From: Bacillota bacterium
Lineage (GTDB): Bacteria; Bacillota; Dethiobacteria; DTU022
Direction: 5' to 3'
Length of the DNA stretch: 64,000 nt
Assembly (NCBI GenBank): GCA_033549065.1
Contig: JAWSUE010000009.1
Coordinates: 4,841 to 68,840 of the forward strand
Shown: positions 1-7,752 of the stretch, piece by piece
Position numbering within the stretch: position 1 is the first letter of the stretch
How the letters are laid out: every line of letters starts with the position of its first letter
Program-made: the position numbers and the translations under genes
Notes under the pieces: generated by a model
What the model was told of the DNA's origin: nothing
Databases searched by the model: none
What the model saw: only the letters and a program-made list of their open reading frames with translations

Positions 1-603
1 CGCCAGGGCTCGCTTAACCCGACTGTCGATAATCATGATCACATGTTCTCCAAGTTCGAGGGGAACATACTCATAATCCAGAGTTTGACAATCCAAAAAA
101 AGGGCATGCCCCTTTCGGCTTAGGGCAACAGAAAACTGATCCATAATGCCACACTGAACACCGACAAAATCATTCTCCGCTTCCTGGCACATCATGGCGA
201 GCTTAACCAAGGAGATATTATATCCGCTTAACCTGGACAGAATAGATGCTGTGGCAAGTTCAAGCGCCGCTGAGGAACTGAGCCCTGCCCCGATGGGTAT
301 AGAGCCGCTAAAAGCTAACTCGGCCCCTGTCAAACGATAATTATTCTGTTCCAGAACCCGGCATACACCCTTGATATAATCAACCCATGAGGGGTTTACT
401 CCTTTCCGCTCGATCCTGTCCAGTGAAAATACTTCATTTTCTCCGCAATCATCGGCAGTTACATGAATTAAACGACCTTCTTTTTTCGATCCGAACATGG
501 TCAGGGATAGATCAATCGCCATAGGCAAAACAAATCCGCCGTTGTAATCTGTATGTTCGCCTATCAGGTTAACCCTGCCCGGTGCGGTTATCTTATATTT
601 CAT
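1..603 (-). CDS. galK: Galactokinase, N-terminal part (cut by window edge)
   Basis: Reading inward from the ATG at 603, 201 codons remain open to the window edge, so only the N-terminal half is present. The protein opens with the galactokinase signature GRVNLIGEHTDYNGG (about residues 7-21), which binds the sugar, and further on has the GHMP-kinase ATP loop IPIGAGLSSSAALE. Together these identify a GHMP-family sugar kinase that phosphorylates galactose at C1 in the Leloir pathway. The other Leloir genes would lie outside the window. A related GHMP kinase acting on another sugar cannot be excluded without the C-terminus, but the GEHTDYNGG motif favours galactokinase strongly. Confidence 0.9.
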   Translation of the reverse strand, partial: MKYKITAPGRVNLIGEHTDYNGGFVLPMAIDLSLTMFGSKKEGRLIHVTADDCGENEVFSLDRIERKGVNPSWVDYIKGVCRVLEQNNYRLTGAELAFSGSIPIGAGLSSSAALELATASILSRLSGYNISLVKLAMMCQEAENDFVGVQCGIMDQFSVALSRKGHALFLDCQTLDYEYVPLELGEHVIMIIDSRVKRALA

Positions 604-723
604 CTTCGTTCTCCACGAAATTTAATTTAATCGTTATTCGCAATTCTGTATTAACTTTCCTGCCACACGACCTCTGTGATAGAATTAGCGGTAAGTAAAT
701 AACTTCTATTGGTGAAGCTACTG

Positions 724-1563
724 ATGCTGATTATTAAAGAATACGGCGATATTGTTGAATTCAAAGCTGCCAGAACCATAATGGGCAAACCAGTTTATTT
801 CAGTTATTTTTATTACATCGACGGAATACTGATCGATACCGGACCGTCTCATGTAGCCCGGGAAGTCTTGAAAGCATTAAAAAACCTTAAATTAAACAAG
901 GTAATCATTACTCACCAGCATGAAGATCATACCGGTAATTGTGCTTTACTCCATCAAGAGTTGGGTGTACCGATATATGCTCATCCTGAAACAATCAAGG
1001 TGCTTAATGATCCTCCACCTATTCAGATCTACAGGAAGGTTATGTGGGGCAATCTTCCACGCGCTACAGCCCGACCGCTGGAAAAAGAGTTCAGAACAGA
1101 TAAATACCTGTTAAATACTGTCAATACTCCGGGACACTCTCTTGATCATACCTGCTTTTTTGAGCCCGATAATAGATGGCTTTTCTGCGGTGACCTCTAT
1201 CTTGGTGAAAACCTGACCGGGTTTATGGAAGGCGAAGATATCGTTGACCACCTTAAAAGCCTGTTGAAAACTATCAACCTGAAACCGGATATTCTTTTCT
1301 GCGGCCTGAAGGGATATCTTGAAAATGCCACAGAAAGGCTCATCCGAAAATATCATTCTTGGCTCGAAATCTGCTACCGGGTTATCGGATTATATGAACA
1401 GGGCAAAACCAGAAGATATATATTGAATGAAGTTTTTGGCAGGGAAATACTTTTTTATTATTTTTCCCAATCCAATTGGGGGCGGCGTTACATGGTTGAT
1501 TCAATCATAAATAACAGGGATTACTTTAAGTCCCAAAAAAAAGAATCGCTTTCGCGACTGTAA
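724..1563 (+). CDS. Metallo-beta-lactamase-fold hydrolase
   Basis: This is a cytosolic protein of about 279 residues with the metallo-beta-lactamase metal motif THQHEDH at about residues 63-69, a downstream PGHSLDH histidine and a CGD aspartate motif. This is the two-metal layout of the glyoxalase II/RNase Z-like superfamily. The family hydrolyses thioesters, lactones or phosphoesters; the substrate here cannot be read from the sequence. I chose the ATG at 724 because GGTGA lies about 8 bases upstream. In-frame TTG (709) and GTG (712) codons precede it without a better ribosome binding site. The last codons overlap the terminator of the convergent RNase P RNA gene. Confidence 0.8.
   Translation: MLIIKEYGDIVEFKAARTIMGKPVYFSYFYYIDGILIDTGPSHVAREVLKALKNLKLNKVIITHQHEDHTGNCALLHQELGVPIYAHPETIKVLNDPPPIQIYRKVMWGNLPRATARPLEKEFRTDKYLLNTVNTPGHSLDHTCFFEPDNRWLFCGDLYLGENLTGFMEGEDIVDHLKSLLKTINLKPDILFCGLKGYLENATERLIRKYHSWLEICYRVIGLYEQGKTRRYILNEVFGREILFYYFSQSNWGRRYMVDSIINNRDYFKSQKKESLSRL
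1535..1559 (-). terminator. Rho-independent terminator of rnpB
   Basis: On the minus strand, AGTCGC-GAAA-GCGATT forms a six-pair stem (one G-U pair) with a GNRA tetraloop. It is followed by one C and eight Ts. It lies about 17 bases past the RNase P RNA 3' end and inside the last codons of the convergent hydrolase gene. Confidence 0.75.
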
Positions 1564-1575
1564 ATCAATAATTAA

Positions 1576-1968
1576 GGGACCGAGCAAGCTGATAAGCCGA
1601 GTTCTGTTCCTCCCGCTCAACGGATGAGTAAGGGAAGCAGCAGCCATCTATCTTGGATACCAGTTACCTGGCACCTCCAGCGACCTAACCCGAGAAGTCA
1701 GCGGGCAACTTCATCCTCCTCCTATTTGGTCTTGCTCCGAATGGGGTTTACCTAGCAGATCGATCTCCCGATCTCTGGTGCGCTCTTACCGCACCGTTGC
1801 ACCCTTACCCGTTCTCTTTAAGAGGACGGGCGGTATTTTTTCTGTGGCACTGGCCTTAAGGTCACCCTCACTGGGCGTTACCCAGCATCCTGCCCTGCGG
1901 AGCTCGGACTTTCCTCGAAAAGCACCTTGCGGTCTTCTTTCCGCGACTGCCTTACTTACTCGATCCCC
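1576..1968 (-). ncRNA. rnpB: RNase P RNA, bacterial type A-like
   Basis: This is the catalytic RNA of RNase P, which removes tRNA 5' leaders. On the minus strand it contains the conserved GAGGAAAGTCCGAGCTCC block near the 5' end and ACAGAACTCGGCTTA near the 3' end, with the AGATAGATGGCTGCTGC region between. I set the ends by the P1 helix: GGGATCGAGTAAG at the 5' end pairs along its length with CTTGCTCGGTCCC at the 3' end. That gives about 393 nt, normal for a type A RNA. A consensus promoter lies just upstream and a terminator just downstream, so it is a single-gene unit. Open reading frames across this stretch are incidental. Confidence 0.95.
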
Positions 1969-1985
1969 GAAAACCTTACATTTAA

Positions 1986-2014
1986 AGTATAACACCGTCA
2001 AAATATGGTGTCAA
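1986..2014 (-). promoter_or_regulatory. Sigma-A promoter of rnpB
   Basis: The minus strand has TTGACA (2014-2009), a 17-base spacer and TATACT (1991-1986). The predicted start is within about 10 bases of the RNase P RNA 5' end. This is a near-consensus housekeeping promoter, as expected for a strongly expressed stable RNA. Confidence 0.85.
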
Positions 2015-2028
2015 AGACCTTCACCAAC

Positions 2029-3051
2029 TTACAAGGAAGACAAAAATTCCAATACCTCGTCCAGGTTGTCAACCGGGATTAATGCAATATTTCTTGCCGC
2101 TGTTTTAGCTTCTTCATAGTTATCTCTGGGTAATATGAAATATTCAGCGCCTGCTCTTTCCGCGGCGACAACTTTTTGAACAACCCCTCCTATCGTCCCC
2201 ACCCTTTCCTGGAGATCTATAGATCCTGTTCCGGCAATCATTTTTCCTGCAGAAATATCTTCAGGTACAATTTGGTTGATAATCTCCAATACAAACATTA
2301 AGCCGGCTGAGGGGCCGCCAATATTGCCCGTTTCCATATCAATATCCAGCGGGATAATTGGCTCCCATGGCAAAGTACGAATATAGATACCCAACTGTGG
2401 TATTGTTTCATCATCAGGACGTGCTCCTGTTGGCGCAGTTATATTGAAGACTGTCCCGTTACGGCTGATCGCCAGGGTAACCTCTTCTCCCGCTTCTCTA
2501 TTTTGGACAAGCAGTGAAACTTCGGAGGCCAGGAAAACCTCATCTCCGTCAACCTCAAGGATACGATCTCCGATCATCAGATAATCTTCGGCAGGAGCAT
2601 TTTCCAGAAAACCGACAACTTCCACACCGTCACTGACAATTTCAACCTGGTAGCCGGATCTGCGCAGGGCGACAACCTGGGCAAGCATCTGGCTCTCGAT
2701 CATATACTCTTCAAGCAGTTCCCGGTATTCTTCTTCATCCATCCCGGTTGGGATTACTCTTTCCGCCGGCCTTAAATCCATGTAAGGATGGAAGTAAGCA
2801 AAGAGAGCGGTCGTTACAGTTGCTCTCTGCTGGTTAACGGTTACCAGGTAAAATATTCCATGGTCATCGGGATCGGCATTCTCCACGGTGATTATGGGGC
2901 GAAGTTCCACTGCCCTGCTCGGCCTCATGATATAATAATCGATCCTGATAAATAATCCCAAAACAAATAGGACCATAATCGCCAGTATGCATTGGACAAG
3001 CCTGCTGTTCTTCAAAACAGGTCTGATTTTATTTTTGTAGTAGTGGTTCAT
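2029..3051 (-). CDS. YlbL-type PDZ-Lon serine protease
   Basis: The protein has 340 residues, the usual length for the YlbL/SepM group. A single N-terminal membrane segment (about 18-40) anchors it with the bulk outside the cell. A PDZ domain (about 135-205) follows, then a Lon-type S16 protease domain (about 220-338). The catalytic dyad is visible as Ser248 in GGPSAG and a lysine near 293 in GGVVQKVVAAERAG. Relatives cleave secreted or membrane peptides such as competence pheromone (SepM) or cell-division regulators. The neighbours fit: in Bacillus, ylbL lies close to coaD (ylbI), as here with one small gene between. The physiological substrate is unknown. Confidence 0.88.
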   Translation of the reverse strand: MNHYYKNKIRPVLKNSRLVQCILAIMVLFVLGLFIRIDYYIMRPSRAVELRPIITVENADPDDHGIFYLVTVNQQRATVTTALFAYFHPYMDLRPAERVIPTGMDEEEYRELLEEYMIESQMLAQVVALRRSGYQVEIVSDGVEVVGFLENAPAEDYLMIGDRILEVDGDEVFLASEVSLLVQNREAGEEVTLAISRNGTVFNITAPTGARPDDETIPQLGIYIRTLPWEPIIPLDIDMETGNIGGPSAGLMFVLEIINQIVPEDISAGKMIAGTGSIDLQERVGTIGGVVQKVVAAERAGAEYFILPRDNYEEAKTAARNIALIPVDNLDEVLEFLSSL

Positions 3052-3076
3052 CTGGATTAAGCCTTTGCTTTATTAA

Positions 3077-3331
3077 TTATTGCATTCCAAACTGCCTGGC
3101 ATAGCTGATCATCACTATACCCAGTATTACAACCAGTAAACCGCCAAACCTGAGAACCAGAAGATAAAGATTCTGGGGTGGCACCTGACCAATCTTGCGC
3201 CCGATTCTTAGATACCAGAAAAGGCGTGGATAAATAATTGATGTTAAACCAATAATAATTGTAAAAATACCAAAAAATATGAGTCCACCGGTTGGTGGTA
3301 AAACTGCCAACAAACCCGAAAAATACCGCAT
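3077..3331 (-). CDS. Small two-helix membrane protein, unknown function
   Basis: This is an 84-residue protein with two hydrophobic segments (about residues 8-32 and 58-78) joined by a basic stretch containing YLRIGRKIG, so both ends probably lie on the same side of the membrane. I do not recognise a family. It sits 25 bases upstream of the YlbL-type protease and 26 bases downstream of coaD on the same strand, so it is probably cotranscribed. Its place in this unit resembles the small membrane genes found near coaD in other Firmicutes, but that is only positional. Confidence 0.6.
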   Translation of the reverse strand: MRYFSGLLAVLPPTGGLIFFGIFTIIIGLTSIIYPRLFWYLRIGRKIGQVPPQNLYLLVLRFGGLLVVILGIVMISYARQFGMQ

Positions 3332-3357
3332 GATTTCAACATCCTCACTGATTCAGT

Positions 3358-3843
3358 TTAATCTGTGTAATTAAATTTCGACTTAACTATATCATGAACC
3401 TCTGGTGGAACCAGGTTGCTTATATCGCCGCCAAGTAAGGCGATTTCCTTAACAATACTTGAACTGAGAAAGGAGTATTTACTGTTTGTCATCATGAAAA
3501 GAGTTTCAATTGAAGGATCCAGTTTTTGATTAACCAAAGCCATCTGAAACTCAAATTCAAAATCAGATATTGCTCTCAGGCCTTTAATAATTATATTAAT
3601 ATTTTTCTGCTTGGCATAATCTATGAGCAAACCTTTATAATATTCAACTTCAACATTAGGTAAATGTGAAGTTACCATTTTTAGCATTTCCAATCGCTTT
3701 TCAATCTCATAGGTAGCTATTTTTCGCGGGTTATCCAAGACTGCTACTGTAAGATGGTCCATAATTCTGCTGGTTCTGATGATAATATCGAGATGCCCCT
3801 TTGTTACCGGATCGAAGCTTCCCGGATAAATTGCTCTGGTCAA
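3358..3843 (-). CDS. coaD: Pantetheine-phosphate adenylyltransferase
   Basis: This enzyme transfers AMP from ATP to 4'-phosphopantetheine, the fourth step of coenzyme A synthesis. The nucleotidyltransferase motif [12 protein letters not shown] is at about residues 6-17, and the C-terminal SSSIVKE motif is present. I start at the TTG at 3843 because AAAGGGGG lies 7 bases upstream and the resulting 161 residues match the family's usual length. A longer in-frame ATG at 3879 would add 12 residues not found in the family. It is first in a unit with the small membrane protein and the YlbL-type protease. Confidence 0.93.
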   Translation of the reverse strand: MTRAIYPGSFDPVTKGHLDIIIRTSRIMDHLTVAVLDNPRKIATYEIEKRLEMLKMVTSHLPNVEVEYYKGLLIDYAKQKNINIIIKGLRAISDFEFEFQMALVNQKLDPSIETLFMMTNSKYSFLSSSIVKEIALLGGDISNLVPPEVHDIVKSKFNYTD

Positions 3844-3932
3844 AATATTTCCCCCTTTGGCAGGTTTAATATTAAACAATCCTCGTTTATTTTCGCTACT
3901 TTATCATAATAACCTGCATAATTAAAAAATTC

Positions 3933-3961
3933 TTGTTTGATATTAATTGATGTGCTACAAT
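3933..3961 (+). promoter_or_regulatory. Promoter of rpmB
   Basis: TTGTTT (3933-3938), a 17-base spacer and TACAAT (3956-3961) lie 37 bases before the rpmB start codon. This is a reasonable sigma-A match. Confidence 0.6.
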
Positions 3962-3998
3962 AGAACGCGTGACACTTAAGGCACGGGAGGTAAAAAAT

Positions 3999-4190
3999 AT
4001 GGCGAAAATATGCGTGGTTTGCAATAAAAGCAAAACAACCGGACACAAGGTCAGCCACTCGAATATTAAAACTAAAAGAAGATGGCGTCCAAACATGCAA
4101 AGAATTAAAATTATGTTAAATGGTTCTCCAAAACGGGTGAACGTCTGCACCCGCTGCATAAAAGGCGGAAAAATCGAGAGAGCAATCTAA
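3999..4190 (+). CDS. rpmB: 50S ribosomal protein L28, zinc-binding form
   Basis: This 63-residue protein begins [20 protein letters not shown], the standard start of bacterial L28. Two Cys pairs (CVVC near residue 5 and CTRC near 53) make it the zinc-binding C+ form. The start is set by GGGAGGT 7 bases before the ATG at 3999. An upstream in-frame ATG at 3969 is not needed. It is transcribed alone, divergently from coaD, with its own promoter and terminator. Confidence 0.95.
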   Translation: MAKICVVCNKSKTTGHKVSHSNIKTKRRWRPNMQRIKIMLNGSPKRVNVCTRCIKGGKIERAI

Positions 4191-4213
4191 TTTTTTTATG
4201 TCTGCTGATACCA

Positions 4214-4248
4214 AGGGAGTAGCTATAAACTAGCTACTCCCTTTATCT
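4214..4248 (+). terminator. Terminator of rpmB
   Basis: A perfect 12-base-pair stem, AGGGAGTAGCTA with TAGCTACTCCCT and a 5-base loop, is followed by a T-rich run (TTATCTTGTTCTTTTTT). The minus-strand side has no T-run, so it serves rpmB rather than the convergent dehydrogenase gene. Confidence 0.85.
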
Positions 4249-4276
4249 TGTTCTTTTTTCTAATCGCTATCTAGGT

Positions 4277-6058
4277 TTAGAGCCGGTCAAGGAAATATTT
4301 TTTATGATCATATACTGCATCGGCAATTTCACGCTTCAGGGTATATGTATTAATCGGTTCAAATCTGGTCAGCAGACGGGCTCCGGAATAAGCCTTTCCG
4401 GCAGCCTCATCTGTCAGGGTCCCCGCAATTATTTCTTTAGCCCATGTATCCATCTTTGGAACCATGTCATTGATAAAACAGCGGGTCATAGACATTGCCA
4501 GCCTGGATTCTTCACTCTCACCTTTAGCCATCATCTTCTTCGCCCTGAGCAGACCGCTTTCAGCTGCGAAAATTTCCATGGCCATATCGGCCAACCGACA
4601 GAGAATTTCCTGTTCGTTGGTCAGGTTCTCGCCAAATTCCCTGGCAGCGTTACCTGCAGCCAACAGGAATAGCTTTTTCATATTATCCAGATAGAACTCT
4701 TCTCTTTCCGGACTGCTTTCGGGTATTTGGGCTTCTTTCAGTTTGGCAAGCTCACCACCCAACCCCATTACCGCTTCCATGAAGGGTACTTCACCTTTCA
4801 TAGCTTTACGCAGCAAGGTGCCTGGAATTAGCATCCGGTTTATCTCGTTGGTCCCTTCAAATATACGGTTGATCCGGCTATCACGATATGAGCGCTCTGC
4901 CGGGTATTCCTGTCCGTATCCGTAACCTCCGAAAATCTGCACACCTTCATCAGCAATATAATCCATGCCTTCGGAGCAAAAGACCTTTGATATTGAGCAT
5001 TCGATTGCGTATTCATGGATTGCCTGAACTATATCGGACATAGCCGCTCCACCCGACTTTACTTCTTCAAGCTTTTCATCAATCAGACCACCTATACGGT
5101 AGACCAGGCTCTCCATCAGATATTCCAGGATTGCCATATTGGCAATTTTATTTTTAATAATGTTGAATTGGGCGATTGGCTGTTTAAACTGCACTCTCTG
5201 CAGAGCATATTCTGTTGCGAACTCAATCACCCTTTTTGCACCGCCGACACAGCCGGCGCCCAGCTTAAACCGACCGATATTGAGGATATTGAAAGCTACC
5301 TGGTGCCCCTTTCCTTCTTCCCATAGCATATTTTCTACCGGCACCCTGGCATTTTCAAAAATAACACTGCATGTTGAAGATCCCTTTATCCCCATTTTTT
5401 TCTCTTCTGGATCAATGGAGACTCCTTCGGTGTCAGCATCAACTATAAAAGCCGTAAATCTTTCTCCGTCAATCTTGGCATATGTCACTATTACATCCGC
5501 CCAGGATGCATTTGTTATATACTGCTTTGCACCATTTAATATATAGTGTTTACCATCATCGGACAAAACAGCTTTGGTCTTGATATTCAAAGCATCGGAA
5601 CCTGCTTCCGGCTCGGTTAGTGCGTATGCTGCAATTTTTTCACCGGTAGCCAATCCGGGAAGGTATTTTTTCTTCTGCTCTTCATTTCCAAAGTAAACGA
5701 TCGGAAGGGTTCCTATACCGGTATGGGCTCCAAAAGCTGTTGCGAATGAACCACCGCAGATTGAAGCATTTTCGGTTATTATCATCGTGGTTATTTTATC
5801 GGCTTCTTCACCACCAAATTCCTCCGGTATATCACTGCCAATCAAGCCTAATTCACCTGCCTGGCGCAGTAATCCAAGCATTACACCCTCGGCCATTACT
5901 TCAAGTTCATCAATTTTCGGTTCAACTTGGTTCTTCATAAAATCATAGCTGGTCTTTTTAATCATCATGTGAAAATCATCAAAATCTTCGGGTGTAAAAA
6001 CAGTGTTTTCATCTACCGGACCCAGTAAGAACGCTCCGCCTTTAATTAACTCGCTCAT
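4277..6058 (-). CDS. fadE: Acyl-CoA dehydrogenase, FadE type
   Basis: This FAD enzyme introduces the first double bond into fatty acyl-CoA. The 593 residues match the long FadE/YusJ-type dehydrogenases, which have an extra C-terminal domain after the roughly 400-residue core. Visible motifs are YALTEPEAGSDA (about 145-160, FAD/substrate binding) and YRDSRINRIFEGTNEINRM (about 385-405), where the Glu of FEGTNE is the expected catalytic base. It stands alone, without fadA/fadB or etfAB beside it, so its electron acceptor is not visible here. In an anaerobe it could serve beta-oxidation in syntrophy. Start ATG 6058 is preceded by AAAAGGGGTGA. Confidence 0.9.
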   Translation of the reverse strand: MSELIKGGAFLLGPVDENTVFTPEDFDDFHMMIKKTSYDFMKNQVEPKIDELEVMAEGVMLGLLRQAGELGLIGSDIPEEFGGEEADKITTMIITENASICGGSFATAFGAHTGIGTLPIVYFGNEEQKKKYLPGLATGEKIAAYALTEPEAGSDALNIKTKAVLSDDGKHYILNGAKQYITNASWADVIVTYAKIDGERFTAFIVDADTEGVSIDPEEKKMGIKGSSTCSVIFENARVPVENMLWEEGKGHQVAFNILNIGRFKLGAGCVGGAKRVIEFATEYALQRVQFKQPIAQFNIIKNKIANMAILEYLMESLVYRIGGLIDEKLEEVKSGGAAMSDIVQAIHEYAIECSISKVFCSEGMDYIADEGVQIFGGYGYGQEYPAERSYRDSRINRIFEGTNEINRMLIPGTLLRKAMKGEVPFMEAVMGLGGELAKLKEAQIPESSPEREEFYLDNMKKLFLLAAGNAAREFGENLTNEQEILCRLADMAMEIFAAESGLLRAKKMMAKGESEESRLAMSMTRCFINDMVPKMDTWAKEIIAGTLTDEAAGKAYSGARLLTRFEPINTYTLKREIADAVYDHKKYFLDRL

Positions 6059-6231
6059 CTACCTGTCACCCCTTTTAAAATAATCAAAATAAAAAATACT
6101 TTTATCAGTTAATATTTTCGATGGGCAAATTTCTATCCCTGCTTTGTGAATTTATTAACTTACTTCAATTATCAGTAAATCTTAATTAATTCAGGAAATA
6201 TTCTGCTCATACTATAATGGCAGTGCAAATC

Positions 6232-6260
6232 TTGATTTACCCGGGCTAATGTGCTAATAT
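6232..6260 (+). promoter_or_regulatory. Promoter of tRNA-Leu
   Basis: TTGATT (6232-6237), a 17-base spacer and TAATAT (6255-6260) place the transcription start only a few bases before the tRNA 5' end at 6272. Confidence 0.7.
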
Positions 6261-6271
6261 TTCTCTATCAG

Positions 6272-6357
6272 GCCGAAGTGGCGGAATTGGCAGACGCACA
6301 CGACTCAAAATCGTGCGCCCTCCGGGCATGTGGGTTCAACTCCCACCTTCGGCACCA
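6272..6357 (+). tRNA. tRNA-Leu (anticodon CAA)
   Basis: The acceptor stem GCCGAAG pairs with CTTCGGC and the terminal ACCA is encoded. The anticodon arm CACGA-CTCAAAA-TCGTG places CAA at 6306-6308, reading UUG. A long variable arm (GCCCTCCGGGC) and the T-arm GTGGGTTCAACTCCCAC are present, as expected for a class II leucine tRNA of 86 nt. Confidence 0.97.
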
Positions 6358-6359
6358 TA

Positions 6360-6396
6360 AAAAAGAAGCACTGCGTAATATGTGCTTCTTTTTTAT
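6360..6396 (+). terminator. Terminator of tRNA-Leu
   Basis: AAAAGAAGCAC pairs with GTGCTTCTTTT around a 10-base loop and runs into a T tract. It begins three bases after the encoded CCA end. Confidence 0.85.
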
Positions 6397-6464
6397 GTTA
6401 AAATGTATCTTGTATTATCTCGATTCTGATAACTTATGATTATTTAAATACGGCAGGTGAAAAA

Positions 6465-7700
6465 ATGCCCTGGTATATTGCTCTAACCGGTTCAATCATT
6501 ATAATTATTCTGGGAATCTACAAGAAATTAAATATCGGGTTAACCATGTTAATCGGGGCTGTATCACTTGGCCTGCTATCCTCTCTCACTGCTGAGGATT
6601 TCTTTAGAGTATTTATTAACGGCTTGTGGAATGATATCACTATAATGCTGGTAATCAGCATCCTGCTACTGGGTGTCTTGGGACATATCCTGAAAGAAAC
6701 CGGCACGCTTGAAGAAATCATCAATAATTTGCATTCTCTCGTTGCTGATATAAGGGTAATTGCCGTAGCCATGCCGGCCCTGATCGGTATGCTCACCGTT
6801 CCCGGCGGGGCAGTGCTGTCTGCTCCATTATGCGTCGAAGCGGGCACCCAGTTAAAGATGCCTGCAGAGCGACAGGCAGTGATCAATATCTGGTTCAGAC
6901 ATGTCTTTTATTTCATACTCCCCATTTTCCCCAGCTTAATCCTTGCCTCCCAGCTTTCAGAGATAAACATAGGCCGATATGTGCTGCATAACCTTCCTTT
7001 AACTACCGTTGGAGTAGTTTTTGGCTTCTTTTTTCTATTCAGGAATTATTCAACCGGAACCAGGGGTCTCTCGATATCATGGGAAAAAACGTGGCAGCTT
7101 ATCAGGAGTATTATGCCTCTTCTTTTTGTCATGGTGCTGGTAGTTTTCTTTAATATATATTTTCCACTGGCTTTAACCGCCGGTATAATTCTGGCTCTGG
7201 CAAATTATCTGCCATCCCAAAAACGCTTTAATGTATTCTTATCCCGGGTTAAGACCATGATCATACCGGGCATAAAAATTCCGGTGGCTTTTGTGATCAT
7301 TGGAATCATGGTCTACAAGGAAATGCTTGAAAGTACCGCAGTTATTATCGATCTGACAAACCTGGTTCTCGATAAAGGAGTGCCGGTTATAATATTGCTC
7401 ACCTTCATACCTTTTCTGGTTGGCATGCTGACCGGAGACAATTCGGCCAGCGTGGCTATCCTCTTCCCCATGTTTATGCCGCTCATTCCAACCGGCGCAG
7501 CCGCCTATGCAGCATACCTGGCCTACCTATATGCCAGCTCAACTTCGGGACATATCGTGTCACCTGCTCATCCCTGTTTTTCATTAACCAAGGAGTATTG
7601 CAAGGGCGATATCAAGAAAATAGTTTTACTTACCCTTCCACTGCTGGCAGTGGTTATGTTAACCGGCTTTCTGATAACGCTTCTATTCGGCTTTCACTGA
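6465..7700 (+). CDS. DUF401-family polytopic membrane protein
   Basis: This is a 411-residue, highly hydrophobic protein with about ten membrane segments. The conserved stretch PALIGMLTVPGGAVLSAPL (about residues 104-122) and the NIWFRH motif that follows are characteristic of the DUF401 (TIGR00529) family, which has the fold of the ion transporter superfamily containing CitMHS, ArsB and NhaD. A later GDNSASVAILFPMF segment resembles the second inverted-repeat half of such carriers. Substrate and ion are unknown. RBS GGCAGGTGA lies 5 bases before the ATG. It sits alone between a tRNA and a convergent ligase gene, so context gives no clue. Confidence 0.75.
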   Translation: MPWYIALTGSIIIIILGIYKKLNIGLTMLIGAVSLGLLSSLTAEDFFRVFINGLWNDITIMLVISILLLGVLGHILKETGTLEEIINNLHSLVADIRVIAVAMPALIGMLTVPGGAVLSAPLCVEAGTQLKMPAERQAVINIWFRHVFYFILPIFPSLILASQLSEINIGRYVLHNLPLTTVGVVFGFFFLFRNYSTGTRGLSISWEKTWQLIRSIMPLLFVMVLVVFFNIYFPLALTAGIILALANYLPSQKRFNVFLSRVKTMIIPGIKIPVAFVIIGIMVYKEMLESTAVIIDLTNLVLDKGVPVIILLTFIPFLVGMLTGDNSASVAILFPMFMPLIPTGAAAYAAYLAYLYASSTSGHIVSPAHPCFSLTKEYCKGDIKKIVLLTLPLLAVVMLTGFLITLLFGFH

Positions 7701-7702
7701 AT

Positions 7703-7735
7703 AAAAAAGAAAGCGGGAATATGCATCCCACTTTC
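7703..7735 (-). terminator. Terminator of the acyl-AMP ligase unit
   Basis: On the minus strand, GAAAGTGGGA and TCCCGCTTTC form a 10-base stem (one U-G pair) with a 7-base loop, followed by TTTTTTATT. On the plus strand the stem carries a C-A mismatch and lacks a T-run, so it acts mainly for the minus-strand gene. Confidence 0.8.
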
Positions 7736-7752
7736 CTCTTTATGGACAAAAA

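Noticed and set aside
1778-2119. Open frames on both strands across 1778-2119
   Set aside because: They lie over the RNase P RNA and its promoter; the RNA has conserved core sequences and a paired P1 helix, and the translations match no family.
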